Assembly (NCBI GenBank): GCA_900540175.1
Contig: UQFG01000004.1
Location: forward strand, 49,335-113,334
Direction of reading: 5' to 3'
DNA: 64,000 nt
From: an uncultured Mollicutes bacterium
GTDB taxonomy: Bacteria > Bacillota_I > Bacilli_A > Acholeplasmatales > Anaeroplasmataceae
In this document: positions 44,579 through 53,899 of the stretch, one piece after another
Numbering within the stretch: the stretch's first letter is position 1
Layout of the letters: every line of letters begins with the position of its first letter
Translations under genes and position numbers: made by a program
The notes under the pieces: generated by a model
The model's input: only the letters and a program-made list of their open reading frames with translations
The model's database searches: none
What the model was told of the DNA's origin: nothing

Positions 44579-44907
44579 TGGATCATATGGATAGAGTTTC
44601 TAAGTTACTGGAAGGTAGGGTGATCTTGGGACAACGGGAAATAATTACGGAAGATTTATCGATCATTCCGGTTTATCGATTGAAAATTTCTTTCGTCGAT
44701 TTATCGACCGATCTTAAAAATACAGCCGGCGACGGGGCAATCGGATCGGTTCATATTACACCGCTTTGTCTATTGCAGGTAAAAGGAAATAACTTGTCGG
44801 TTCTTCGGTTTGAGGATAAATCCCCAAAAGAAGAATTTGCCGATGTTTTACCCTCGTTGATGGCAAATATCGATTTGGGAAATGTTTTAAAAGGATTGAA
44901 AATATAA
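44578..44907 (+). CDS. GerW/YtfJ-family protein
   Basis: The 109-residue protein shows the GerW/YtfJ pattern ITEDLSIIPVYRLKISFVDL, a Gly-rich stretch GDGAIGS, then HITPLCLLQVKGNNLSVLRF. In Bacillus, YtfJ (GerW) is made in the forespore and affects germination, but homologues occur in non-sporulating bacteria. The ATG shares its first base with the last base of the asnB stop, and AAGGAG precedes it, so it is coupled to asnB. No sporulation context is visible. Confidence 0.78.
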   Translation: MDHMDRVSKLLEGRVILGQREIITEDLSIIPVYRLKISFVDLSTDLKNTAGDGAIGSVHITPLCLLQVKGNNLSVLRFEDKSPKEEFADVLPSLMANIDLGNVLKGLKI

Positions 44908-44930
44908 AAAGAGGATTCTAAAATCCTCTT
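44901..44930 (-). terminator. Terminator of the ygiQ-DUF4430-S component operon
   Basis: Read on the minus strand, AAGAGGATT (44922-44930) pairs with AATCCTCTT (44909-44917), followed by a T-rich tail. It lacks a T run on the plus strand. Confidence 0.7.
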
Positions 44931-44952
44931 CGGACTGTTAACGAAAAAATAG

Positions 44953-45462
44953 TTAACGGTCTTTTCTTTTTATGATGTCCATTAATTTTTCACAAGGTCG
45001 GTAAAACCAGACTGTGGATAAAAAGCCGCTGGCAGCCAAGAGGGCTTCCCATGCAAGATCGGTGATCAAGTAAGCCACCGGATCGATTTGATAAATCAAA
45101 TAATTGGGAATAAGAAAGATCCAAGAATAGCAAAACGCGTAAAGAATGGCCAGAAAGCCAAGAAACAGGGGAGCAGTTACTTTCTTGAAGACGGTAGATA
45201 GGGTAAGCGGAATCAACAGCCATCCTAAAAGCATAAACGGAAAATAAAGGACATGTAGGCCGCCATTAACTAGACAGTCCAAGGTCGTATAAATCAAAAC
45301 AATGAAAGATGTTTGAACAAATCCAAGTTTTTTACTGAATAGAATCAGTAAAAAAATGGTCAACTGAATGTTTGGTAAAAACGCCAAAAGTTGTTCTTGA
45401 ACAAATAAAACGCTGCTTAACGTTGCCGTTAAACACAGATCGTAGATCAAGACTTTTTTCAT
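44953..45462 (-). CDS. ECF-type transporter substrate-binding (S) component
   Basis: The 169-residue protein has five to six membrane helices. It opens LTATLSSVLFVQEQLLAFLP, then NIQLTIFLLILFSKKLGF and YFPFMLLGWLLIPL, a pattern of small ECF S components that bind a vitamin and borrow a shared EcfA/A'/T energising module. No EcfAAT genes are in the window. It overlaps the DUF4430 gene by 4 nt. DUF4430 resembles the transcobalamin C-terminal domain, so cobalamin or a related corrinoid is a plausible substrate, by inference only. Confidence 0.72.
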   Translation of the reverse strand: MKKVLIYDLCLTATLSSVLFVQEQLLAFLPNIQLTIFLLILFSKKLGFVQTSFIVLIYTTLDCLVNGGLHVLYFPFMLLGWLLIPLTLSTVFKKVTAPLFLGFLAILYAFCYSWIFLIPNYLIYQIDPVAYLITDLAWEALLAASGFLSTVWFYRPCEKLMDIIKRKDR

Positions 45463-45848
45463 GAGGGAACATAAGGAGTCAATTTTAAGGTAATGACGGT
45501 ACCGTTTTTAAAAACAATGGACGGTATCCCTAATTCGCTTACTTGATGATCGACGTAAACACAAATAAAGTAAGACCAATCTGTCGGTGTGGTAAAGGAT
45601 TCGATCTGCATCAACATGCCGTTTTCAAACACGACGTTTTTAAAATTTTCTTCAATCAAAGAAGGAAGGGTATCTCCTTTTTCGAAAGGAATTGTTTTTT
45701 GTAGGACGATGGTATCTTCTAAGTCCACAAGTTCGATTTTGATCGTTCCCGTTGTATCGGCTTGAAACGATTTGGTGATTTGCCAAATCCCGATGATCAT
45801 GGCGATAAGGACGAAAAAGGAGATTAAAATGGTAACGATTTTTTTCAT
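45459..45848 (-). CDS. DUF4430 protein, membrane-anchored
   Basis: The 129-residue protein has an N-terminal helix (KIVTILISFFVLIAMIIGIW) without a lipobox, followed by an extracytoplasmic DUF4430 domain: FEKGDTLPSLIEENF, TDWSYFICVYVDHQ and IVFKNGTVITLKL. Known DUF4430 domains share a fold with the transcobalamin/intrinsic-factor C-terminal domain. The start at 45848 overlaps the ygiQ stop as ATGA; a start further upstream lies inside ygiQ. The direct overlap with the S-component gene suggests a receptor-transporter pair. Confidence 0.78.
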   Translation of the reverse strand: MKKIVTILISFFVLIAMIIGIWQITKSFQADTTGTIKIELVDLEDTIVLQKTIPFEKGDTLPSLIEENFKNVVFENGMLMQIESFTTPTDWSYFICVYVDHQVSELGIPSIVFKNGTVITLKLTPYVPS

Positions 45849-47650
45849 TTGGCTTTCCTTTCTTTCGGTTTTATTAAGCACTTTTTGGAATAGCCGATCA
45901 AATCTTTTCGGCCGGCTTTCATCAAGGCTTCATAAACGAGATCGTAATTTTGCGGAAGTTTATATTGCATCAAAGCCCGCTGCATGGCTTTTTCATGCGG
46001 ATCTTTGGGAACGTAGACTTCCTCTTCGGTAAAAGGATCGATTCCCGTATAATACATGCAAGTAGAAGCGGTACCCGGTGTCGGATAAAAATCTTGGACC
46101 TGTTCGGGCATATGGCCGCTGTCGTTTAAATATTCGGCAAGTCGGATGGCGGCATCTAGCGTAGAACCCGGATGACTGCTCATCAAATACGGAACAAGGT
46201 ATTGTTTCATTTGATATTTTTGATTGATCTGTTCGTATGTTTTGACAAAAGAATCGTAAAGTTCTCTGGAAGGTTTTCCCATCCGGATTAAAACCCGATC
46301 GTCGATGTGTTCCGGTGCCACTTTCAGTTGTCCGGAAACGTGGTAGCGAACCAGTTCCTCGAAAAATTCTTTATTCCGATCATACATAATATAATCGTAA
46401 CGCAACCCCGAACGGACGAAAACTTTTTTGATATTCGGTAAATTTCTGGCTTCTTTTAAAATATTCAAATAATCGGTATGATCGACATTCAGCGATTTAC
46501 ATGGTCGAAAACCAATGCATTCCTTGTTGGTACAAACACCGTGGGTGGTTTGTTTCTTGCAGGCCGGATGATAGAAATTGGCCGTAGGACCGCCGATATC
46601 GTGGATATATCCTTTGAAATCGGGTTCCTGTGAAATGGTTTTGATTTCTTCTAAAATGGAATTTTTGCTTCTGGATTGAATGATTCTTCCTTGATGCATG
46701 GTAAGGGCACAAAAATGGCAACCGCCGAAACAACCTCGATTGCTGATGACGGAAAATTTTACCTCGTCAATCGCCGGGACATGACCTTGTTGTTCGATGA
46801 GCGGGTGGCATCGGCGCATGTAGGGAAGTGCATAGGTGGCATCCATTTCTTCGGTAGAAAGCGGAAATTCCGGCGGATTTTGAACGACAAAGCAGTTTCG
46901 GTAGGGTTCCACCAAAGCTTGTCCGGTAAAAGCATCGGTATTCCGATATTGAATTTGAAACGACCGAACATAATTTTTTTTGTCCGCCAAAACCGCATCA
47001 TAACTGGGCAGTAATACGTGATGTGAGGGCAAAAGCGTTTGGTCTTTGGTCTTCCAAACCGTATTGCGTAAATAGATAAGATCTTGGACCGCTAAGCCCG
47101 AATCCAAAGCATCGGCCACTTGAACAATGGTTTTTTCACCCATTCCGTACAGTAAAAGATCAGCTTTCGAATCGAGTAAGATCGATCTTCTGACGGAATT
47201 ATCCCAATAATCGTAATGATTGAGGCGTCTTAGAGAGGCTTCGATTCCGCCGATAATAATCGTTGCATGCGGATAAAGTTCCCGCAACTTGGACGAATAG
47301 CGAATCAAGGCCCGATCCGGTCGTTTTCCCATGACGGCACCCGGCGTATAATAATCTTTTTTCCGTCTTCGTTTGGAAACCGTATAATGATTGACCATCG
47401 AATCAATATTCCCGGATGAAACCAAAAAAGCCAGACGCGGTAAGCCGAACCGTTTGAAATCGGCATTTTTTTGGATATCCGGTTGAGAAATAATGCAGAC
47501 TTTATATCCGAAGTTTTCCAAAACTCTGGAAATAATGGCCGGACCGAAAGAAGGATGGTCGATATAGGCGTCGCCGATCACATACACAAAATCCGGTCTT
47601 TCCCATCCGTACTGATGCATTTCTTCAACCGTTAATGGCAAAAAAGGCAT
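45845..47650 (-). CDS. YgiQ-family radical SAM protein
   Basis: The 601-residue protein has an N-terminal YgiQ domain (VYVIGDAYIDHPSFGPAIIS) and a radical SAM core with the cluster motif NRGCFGGCHFCALTM. IHDIGGPTANFY, SGLRYDYIMYD and LMSSHPGSTL follow. The family is conserved but its reaction is unsettled. The start at 47650 follows GGAGGTC. It heads a minus-strand operon with DUF4430 and the ECF S component, and is divergent from another radical SAM gene. Confidence 0.88.
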   Translation of the reverse strand: MPFLPLTVEEMHQYGWERPDFVYVIGDAYIDHPSFGPAIISRVLENFGYKVCIISQPDIQKNADFKRFGLPRLAFLVSSGNIDSMVNHYTVSKRRRKKDYYTPGAVMGKRPDRALIRYSSKLRELYPHATIIIGGIEASLRRLNHYDYWDNSVRRSILLDSKADLLLYGMGEKTIVQVADALDSGLAVQDLIYLRNTVWKTKDQTLLPSHHVLLPSYDAVLADKKNYVRSFQIQYRNTDAFTGQALVEPYRNCFVVQNPPEFPLSTEEMDATYALPYMRRCHPLIEQQGHVPAIDEVKFSVISNRGCFGGCHFCALTMHQGRIIQSRSKNSILEEIKTISQEPDFKGYIHDIGGPTANFYHPACKKQTTHGVCTNKECIGFRPCKSLNVDHTDYLNILKEARNLPNIKKVFVRSGLRYDYIMYDRNKEFFEELVRYHVSGQLKVAPEHIDDRVLIRMGKPSRELYDSFVKTYEQINQKYQMKQYLVPYLMSSHPGSTLDAAIRLAEYLNDSGHMPEQVQDFYPTPGTASTCMYYTGIDPFTEEEVYVPKDPHEKAMQRALMQYKLPQNYDLVYEALMKAGRKDLIGYSKKCLIKPKERKAK

Positions 47651-47736
47651 TTTAAGACCTCCATTCAACACATTTTAACATAAGAAACACAAAAAATCTA
47701 CATTTTGTGATAGAATGAACTTATAAAGAAAGGAAG

Positions 47737-49362
47737 ATGAATGTGAAAACATTACTGATTGGGATTAATGCCAAATACATTCACCCGAATTTGGCCATCC
47801 GCCTGCTTAAAAAAAACACGACGTATCCTGTTACCATTCGCGAATACACCATCAAGGATTCTGCTTCCAAAATCGTCGAAGATATCCTTCGTTTTGATGG
47901 GGATGTGATTGCTTTTTCCTGTTATATTTGGAACATCGAACGGATCAAAGAAATTTTGATTCAGTTAAAACCACGACATAAAACCATTGTTTTAGGAGGA
48001 CCGGAAGTCAGTTATAATGCGCCCTTTTATTTATCCAATCAGTTGGCTTCCTTTGTAATCAAAAACGAGGGAGAAGAGGCTTTTCATCAGTTGTTGTTGT
48101 ATTTAGATGGGAAAACCGAACTTCAAAATGTTCCGAATTTATATCATCCCATGGGTTTTACATTTGATCAAACGGTGGATTTATCAACCATTCAGCCGGC
48201 TTATGATTTACTGGATGATGTCAGTCATAAAGTGATTTATATTGAAACATCCAGAGGGTGTCCTTATCAGTGCGGATACTGTATGGCGAGTTTGGAACAA
48301 ACGGTTCGTTTTTTTGAATTGGAACCGATCAAAGATCAGTTGCGGATGTTAATCCAAAAGGGGGCCAAAACGTTTAAATTTTTAGATCGGACATTTAATA
48401 TCGGTCGGAAAAGATGGATGGATTTGATCGATTTCATCGGATCAATGGCTCAAGAAGGGTTTTCTTTCCAGTTTGAGATTACCGGCGATCTTTTGGATGA
48501 CGATCAAATCGACTATATCCATCAAGTGGTACCCAAACACCTGATCCGTTTTGAAATCGGGATTCAATCGACCAATCTTAAAAGCAATTTGAGTGTCGGC
48601 CGAATTCAAAACAATGAAAAATTATTTAATAATATTCGCAAGATCGTATCGAAGGATGTGATCGATTTACATTTGGATTTGATTGCGGGACTTCCTTATG
48701 AAGATTATGTTTCCTTTGAAAAAACATTCAATGATGTCATCGTTTTAAAACCGAAAGAGTTGCAACTGGGATTTTTAAAACTGTTGTACGGAACGGCGCT
48801 TTATAACCGTGCTTCCGACTATCATTATCGATTTCAATCCGTTGCTCCCTATGAGATTATCAGCAACGATTTTTTAAACGAACAGGAAATCAAAGAAATT
48901 CATGATGTCGAAGAAGCATTGGAAGTCTACTACAATAGCGGTCGGTTTTTTCGGTCGATTCGATTTATCATCGATCAAGAAGAAAGTCCGTTTGCTTTTT
49001 TCAATTCGTTAGGTAAAAAAATGAAACGGCAATCTCTTGAACAAACTTTTCAGATTTTAGACGAATTGATCCGCATGAAACCGTATTACGAAGAAGTCCA
49101 TACGCTTTTGATAGAAGACTATCTTTATCTTTTCAAAGTCAAACCGAAAGCATGGTGGTCGCATCGTTTGGATCCTAAAAAAAGAAATGCGTATTTGCGA
49201 CTATTGTCCACCCAAAGAAGAATGGATGTTCCGTTACAGGATTTATATAAATACAGTCTTTTGGTAGAATTAAACCGTGTTTTTATCGTAGCGATTTATC
49301 GGCCGGAAAAAAGGCAAATCGAAAAAATTTTAAAACCGGATGAAAATAGTTTTATCCGTTAA
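47737..49362 (+). CDS. B12-binding-domain radical SAM protein (DUF4080 type)
   Basis: The 541-residue protein has an N-terminal B12-binding-like Rossmann domain (LLIGINAKYIHPNLAIRLLK, VIAFSCYIWNIERIKEIL, IVLGGPEVSYN) and a radical SAM domain with ETSRGCPYQCGYCMASL. The C-terminal part matches DUF4080. Radical SAM enzymes of this class often methylate or rearrange inert carbons using cobalamin; the substrate is unknown. The start at ATG 47737 follows AAGGAAG. Its divergence from a possible corrinoid-uptake operon makes a functional link attractive but unproven. Confidence 0.82.
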   Translation: MNVKTLLIGINAKYIHPNLAIRLLKKNTTYPVTIREYTIKDSASKIVEDILRFDGDVIAFSCYIWNIERIKEILIQLKPRHKTIVLGGPEVSYNAPFYLSNQLASFVIKNEGEEAFHQLLLYLDGKTELQNVPNLYHPMGFTFDQTVDLSTIQPAYDLLDDVSHKVIYIETSRGCPYQCGYCMASLEQTVRFFELEPIKDQLRMLIQKGAKTFKFLDRTFNIGRKRWMDLIDFIGSMAQEGFSFQFEITGDLLDDDQIDYIHQVVPKHLIRFEIGIQSTNLKSNLSVGRIQNNEKLFNNIRKIVSKDVIDLHLDLIAGLPYEDYVSFEKTFNDVIVLKPKELQLGFLKLLYGTALYNRASDYHYRFQSVAPYEIISNDFLNEQEIKEIHDVEEALEVYYNSGRFFRSIRFIIDQEESPFAFFNSLGKKMKRQSLEQTFQILDELIRMKPYYEEVHTLLIEDYLYLFKVKPKAWWSHRLDPKKRNAYLRLLSTQRRMDVPLQDLYKYSLLVELNRVFIVAIYRPEKRQIEKILKPDENSFIR

Positions 49363-49424
49363 AAAGACATATAAGACGAAGATTTTATGAAAAGAATGGT
49401 ATAATAAAAGTAGGAGGTGGTTGG

Positions 49425-50324
49425 GTGCATCGTTTTTTTAAAAAAATGGGAATTGCCGTGTTTTTCTTGGTTTTTCTATTATTTGTTTTTCCGGTAGTTG
49501 TTTTTGCCGATATGGGGCCCAAACCATCGATCGATATTATGTTTGAAAATTTAAATCAACGCATTTACGTGACATTGCTTTCCGAAGATAAAAGCACCGG
49601 TCCTTACTCTGTATTTGACGAAGAACACGAGACATTGGATGATGTTTTTGAAACATTCGGTAATGGTCTTGAAAAAGAAGATTATCTTCGGTTTATCGAA
49701 TACGAGGATCAAGACGGTTTTTATTTTTTAAAAATCGTTTGGGTTATAACACCGGAAAACAATGTTTTGCATTGGGGATATTATCCGCCTTCTTGTTTTA
49801 AAATTTTACTATTCGATCCGTTGACAGATACGTTTTTATCCGGAGCGAAAACGCAACGCTATGCGTTTAAAAGCTATTTTAAAGTCGATTTGGAAAATTT
49901 TGAACCGACTGTCGAAGAAATCTTGCCGCCTGCTGTTCGAAATTACGATTATGCCGGAGAAATCGGCAGTTTATTGGTCCGTATTATCCTAACGGTATTT
50001 ATCGAACTGGGCGTTGCCGTTCTTTTCTTTTTCGGGAAGAAAGTATTCCTTAAAATTGTATTCGTCAACGTCGTCACTCAGGTGCTTTTGAATTTGTTTT
50101 TAAATTGGATTTATTATCAAAATGGGTCTTTGGCTTATGGAATGGCCTATCTGCCGCTTGAATTCTTGATTATTTTAATAGAGTCGGTTGTCTACAGTAT
50201 TTTATTTACCAAAACAGCAATCAAACGGCCGGTTTTAAAAGCAATTCTTTATTCCGTTTTTGCCAATGCGGCCTCTTTTGCAGTAGGAATCTTATTATGG
50301 AGATATTTGCCGTTTGCATTTTAA
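49425..50324 (+). CDS. Exported protein with C-terminal membrane domain
   Basis: The 299-residue protein has a signal peptide (about 1-28, AVFFLVFLLFVFPVVVFA) and then DMGPKPSIDIMFENLNQRIY, the start of a family common in Bacillota and unnamed. There is an extracellular domain with TLLSEDKSTGPYS and WGYYPPSCFKILLF, and four membrane helices (about 178-296). I do not know its function. GTG 49425 sits seven bases after AGGAGG, with TATAAT at 49400-49405; an internal ATG at 49446 is less well placed. Confidence 0.72.
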   Translation: MHRFFKKMGIAVFFLVFLLFVFPVVVFADMGPKPSIDIMFENLNQRIYVTLLSEDKSTGPYSVFDEEHETLDDVFETFGNGLEKEDYLRFIEYEDQDGFYFLKIVWVITPENNVLHWGYYPPSCFKILLFDPLTDTFLSGAKTQRYAFKSYFKVDLENFEPTVEEILPPAVRNYDYAGEIGSLLVRIILTVFIELGVAVLFFFGKKVFLKIVFVNVVTQVLLNLFLNWIYYQNGSLAYGMAYLPLEFLIILIESVVYSILFTKTAIKRPVLKAILYSVFANAASFAVGILLWRYLPFAF

Positions 50325-50348
50325 AAACGCCTAGAAAAGGCGTTTTTT
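50323..50348 (+). terminator. Intrinsic terminator
   Basis: AAAAACGCC pairs with GGCGTTTTTT, loop TAGAAAA. Confidence 0.85.
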
Positions 50349-50483
50349 AATAATGCATTTATAAAACCACTAAATTTTCGATCGTATTAAAGGAATTAGT
50401 CTGAAACTTTTCAATTCTTTTAAATTATGGATCTGCCATAAGAAAATGACTTATTTGAATGCGGCGGATAACCGTTTTTTGAT

Positions 50484-52391
50484 TTACCCGAGATAAAGTA
50501 GGACCGTATCGCCTTCTTTTACTTTTTCTCCGGCATCCGGCGATTGATAAATAACGGTATCTCCATCGCCGTAGAAAACAAAATTATAAAACGAGGTATG
50601 TTTGATTTCACTTTTCTTTTTACCTAAATAGTTTTCTATTTTATAAGTCGGTGTATCTAAAAACCATCGTAAATTTTTTTCGATTTGGTTTTCGTAATCC
50701 CGTTCGATTTGTAAGTAATTCAAAGATTGTTCCAATATCTGTCCGACTAGCGGTGCGGCGACTGTTCCACCGTACTGAACCGTATTTTTCGGATTGTCAA
50801 TGGCCAAATAACAAACAATTTCCGGATCGTTCATCGGAGCGATTCCCAAAAAAGACAGAATGTATTCGCCGCTAATATACCCGCCGGAAGAAGAAATTTT
50901 TTGCGCTGTTCCTGTTTTACCGCCCACTCTGAACCCTTCGATAAAAGCGTTTCTTCCGGTCCCTAGTGCGCAAACATTTTCCAAAGCGTATTTCATATAG
51001 TCGGATGTTTGTTTGCTGATGACCCGATGTTTTATTTCTTTTTTCTTCTGATAAACGATTTCATCTGTATAGGTGTGGATTTCTTTTAAGATGTAAGGTT
51101 TTAACAATTCTCCGCCACCGACCGCGGCAATACTTGCCATTACCAGTTGAATGGGGGTATAAGCGCTTGTTTGACCGAAACTTTGTGTGGCCAGTTCGAC
51201 CGGGCCACAATTGGCTTCGTTCATCATGATTCCTTTTTGTTCTCCTTGCAAATCAATGCCGGTTTTTTGGGAAAATCCGTAAAGGTCCAAATAGTCATAA
51301 AAATTTTCAACACCGATTCGTCTGCCTAGTTCCATAAAACCGGGGTTACAAGAATTTTGAATGACCTCTAAGAAAGTTTGACTGCCGTGCCCGCCGGCTT
51401 TCCAACAACGGATTTTTCTATCCCCGACAACGGTGCTGCCGCTGCAATAAAAGGAATCATTCATATCGAACAGTCCTAACTCCAACGCCACGCTGTACGT
51501 AAATATTTTAAACGTCGATCCCAATTCGAAAGCGTAAAAAATAGGTAGGTTTCGGTTGTAAATGGATTCATCGTAATCTTGATAATGAGCAGGATCAAAA
51601 TAGGGGTAAGAAGTCATTGCCAAAATTTCACCGGTTTTGGCAGATACCATCAATCCCATTACTTGATCCGGTTGATATTTTTGGATGGCATTATTGATGA
51701 CGCTATCCATAATCAATTGTAAATTGATATCGATCGTCAGATAAATATCCATTCCCGGTGTGGCAGAAGTGAAGATGGAAGTCATATCGTGCATAAGATT
51801 TCCTTTGGCATCCGTATAGATGGAAAGAGAACCTTTTTGACTTTTTAAATAATCATTGTACTGGTATTCGATGCCGGATAAACCATCCATATCTACCCCG
51901 CAAAAACCGACAACCTGAGCCAGTGTCGATCCGTATGGATAATAGCGTTTTGAATCGCTGGTTAAATAAATTCCGTCTAAATCCGCTTGAACGATTTGCT
52001 TGGCTTGATCGGCTGTGATCCGCCTTCCTTCCGGTTTTATTATTTCAATGCTGTTTTTTTTGTTTAAATGCGTTTCGATTTTTTCAACATCGCAGTTTAA
52101 AATAGAGGCCAGTTGTTGGGCGGTTTTTGCTTTGTCTTTCACCTGTTTGTTAATGGAGGCAACCGTATAGGCCAGTTCATTTCCGACAATGACCTTGCCA
52201 TTGCGGTCATAAATCAATCCTCTTGAACTTTGAATGGGTATTTCCCGTGTCCACAAGTCATTGGCTAACGGATTGATTTTGTTTGATAAATAAAAGGTTA
52301 TATAGCCCATTCTCAGAACGATGCATCCAAACAGAACGAAGAAAAAGACCGTAACAATGGCTATTCTTTTTTTAGTTGTCGACTTTAACAT
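50484..52391 (-). CDS. Class B penicillin-binding protein (FtsI/SpoVD type)
   Basis: Peptidoglycan transpeptidase acting outside the membrane. The 635-residue protein has an N-terminal helix (about 10-32), the dimerisation domain with RGLIYDRNGKV, and the transpeptidase motifs FELGSTFK (Ser292), QNSCNPG and VGGKTGTAQ. A single C-terminal PASTA domain (YQSPDAGEKVKEGDTVLLYL) places it near SpoVD. In non-sporulating lineages such proteins serve division. The start at ATG 52391 follows AAAGGTGA. It is 59 nt downstream of the MATE gene on the same strand and may be co-transcribed. It is the main evidence for a walled cell. Confidence 0.93.
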   Translation of the reverse strand: MLKSTTKKRIAIVTVFFFVLFGCIVLRMGYITFYLSNKINPLANDLWTREIPIQSSRGLIYDRNGKVIVGNELAYTVASINKQVKDKAKTAQQLASILNCDVEKIETHLNKKNSIEIIKPEGRRITADQAKQIVQADLDGIYLTSDSKRYYPYGSTLAQVVGFCGVDMDGLSGIEYQYNDYLKSQKGSLSIYTDAKGNLMHDMTSIFTSATPGMDIYLTIDINLQLIMDSVINNAIQKYQPDQVMGLMVSAKTGEILAMTSYPYFDPAHYQDYDESIYNRNLPIFYAFELGSTFKIFTYSVALELGLFDMNDSFYCSGSTVVGDRKIRCWKAGGHGSQTFLEVIQNSCNPGFMELGRRIGVENFYDYLDLYGFSQKTGIDLQGEQKGIMMNEANCGPVELATQSFGQTSAYTPIQLVMASIAAVGGGELLKPYILKEIHTYTDEIVYQKKKEIKHRVISKQTSDYMKYALENVCALGTGRNAFIEGFRVGGKTGTAQKISSSGGYISGEYILSFLGIAPMNDPEIVCYLAIDNPKNTVQYGGTVAAPLVGQILEQSLNYLQIERDYENQIEKNLRWFLDTPTYKIENYLGKKKSEIKHTSFYNFVFYGDGDTVIYQSPDAGEKVKEGDTVLLYLG

Positions 52392-52450
52392 ATTGATCAC
52401 CTTTAAATCATATGTGGAAAGTCTTTAAAAAAATGTATTAATTCAACATT

Positions 52451-53779
52451 TCAAAGTTTATGGTTATCGCGGTTGACCGTAGTATAAAAGAAGATTGTCA
52501 CAAATAGGAAAGTTGTGATTTCGGCGATACAAACGGCAAGATAAATTCCGTTTTCTTCTAAGAAAAAACTGAAGATGTAAGCAAGCGGGATAAGGAAAAT
52601 CATTTGTCGGAACAAACTGACCAAAAGGGAAGCCATGCCTTTTTGAGTCGATTGAAAATAAGAAGCGAATATATAATTAATACATCCAAAGGAAAAACCA
52701 ATGGAAGCGATGCGAAGATAAGAAGTACAAGAAGCGATCATTACTTGCTCATCGTAAAAAAGCTGTAATAGATAGTTGGGAATGCTTAAAAACAAAACAG
52801 TTGCAAGAAGACCGATGGAACATGAAAACAAGAATGTATCTTTTAAAATATGCCGAAGTCGTTGTCGGTCGTTTGCCCCATAATGATAACTCATCAGCGG
52901 CATGGTTCCTTGGGATAGTCCGCTGACGCCCATATAAACAAAATTCTGTAATTTATAATAAATTCCGAATGTTGTAACAGCTGTTTTTGACACACCGACT
53001 AAGATATAATTCATCAAAGTTACCATCAAGGACGGAATGGCATTCATGAAAAAAGAAGGAATTCCGATCCGGTAAATGGCTACGATCGTATCTTTTTGCA
53101 AGGAAAATGCTTTTATGTGTAGGCGGATTCTATTTTTTCGGCTGATAATAAAATAAATCATGAGAAGGGTAGAAGCAATTTGCCCGATGACGGTGGCAAC
53201 GGCGGCGCCTGTGATACCCAGATTCAATGAAAAGATGAAGATCGGATCTAAAATAACATTTAAAACGGCGCCCGTCAGTAAAGAAATCATCGGCAACATC
53301 ATTTTTCCGTCGGCCTGCAAAATTTTTTCCAAGGCGATTTGAAAGATAGTGGTAAAACTGAAAATGACAATCAGGTGAATATACGTTTTCGCGTAATCAA
53401 TAATGACGGGATCTTGGGTAAAAGAACGAATAAAAGGCGTCGAAAAACACAGGCCTAAAATCAACACCAACAGATAGTGAAGAAATGAAAGAAGGACACC
53501 GTGCATGGCGGCGCTTTCCGCTTCTTTTTGTTTTTGTTGTCCCAGTTTCATAGAAACGTACGTATTGATTCCCACACCGATCCCTACGGCAAGTGCTAGA
53601 ATTAAATTTTGGATGGGAAAAACCAAGGAAATGGCTTCCATTGCTTTGGGATCGTATTTGGTAACAAAAACGGAATCGACGATATTGTATAATGATTGAA
53701 TGATCATGGATAAAGCCGGCGGGATTGACATTGTGATGATAAGCCGGGCGATGTGGTTGTTTTTGATCTTGTTTTCCAT
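52451..53779 (-). CDS. MATE-family multidrug/metabolite exporter
   Basis: The 442-residue protein has twelve predicted membrane helices. The start region IARLIITMSIPPALSMIIQS and NIVDSVFVTKYDPKAMEAIS is typical of the MATE/NorM-DinF superfamily, which exports cationic or other small molecules using Na+ or H+. The start at 53779 follows GGGAGGTCG. Its leader contains a terminator-like hairpin that ends 17 nt before the start, with no room for a promoter after it. This implies attenuation or read-through. Confidence 0.88.
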   Translation of the reverse strand: MENKIKNNHIARLIITMSIPPALSMIIQSLYNIVDSVFVTKYDPKAMEAISLVFPIQNLILALAVGIGVGINTYVSMKLGQQKQKEAESAAMHGVLLSFLHYLLVLILGLCFSTPFIRSFTQDPVIIDYAKTYIHLIVIFSFTTIFQIALEKILQADGKMMLPMISLLTGAVLNVILDPIFIFSLNLGITGAAVATVIGQIASTLLMIYFIISRKNRIRLHIKAFSLQKDTIVAIYRIGIPSFFMNAIPSLMVTLMNYILVGVSKTAVTTFGIYYKLQNFVYMGVSGLSQGTMPLMSYHYGANDRQRLRHILKDTFLFSCSIGLLATVLFLSIPNYLLQLFYDEQVMIASCTSYLRIASIGFSFGCINYIFASYFQSTQKGMASLLVSLFRQMIFLIPLAYIFSFFLEENGIYLAVCIAEITTFLFVTIFFYTTVNRDNHKL

Positions 53780-53796
53780 AGCAATCGACCTCCCAT

Positions 53797-53851
53797 AAAA
53801 AAATACCCTCGCCGATTGTTTTAATGACTCCGAAACAATCAAATACGAGGG
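53797..53851 (-). promoter_or_regulatory. Terminator-like hairpin in the MATE leader
   Basis: On the minus strand, CCCTCG and GATTGTTT (plus 53833-53851) pair with AAACAATC and CGAGGG (plus 53806-53821), followed by seven T (53797-53803) and at once by the MATE ribosome site. It could end ispG read-through, attenuate the MATE gene, or both. Confidence 0.8.
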
Positions 53852-53865
53852 GGTTAACTTGTATC

Positions 53866-53894
53866 ATTTTAGCATAGGTTTTAGAAGAAGTAAA
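53866..53894 (-). promoter_or_regulatory. Candidate promoter of the MATE gene
   Basis: On the minus strand: TTTACT (53889-53894), 17-nt spacer ending TGC, TAAAAT (53866-53871), an extended -10. It lies just after the ispG stop and before the leader hairpin. Confidence 0.5.
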
Positions 53895-53899
53895 GAAGT

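Noticed and set aside
47651..47736. Cobalamin riboswitch between ygiQ and the B12-binding radical SAM gene
   Set aside because: The gap is under 90 nt and has no B12-box-like sequence, too short for that riboswitch.
53397..53867. 156-codon minus-strand frame starting in the MATE leader
   Set aside because: It overlaps the MATE gene out of frame, has no ribosome site, and its product has no recognisable pattern.
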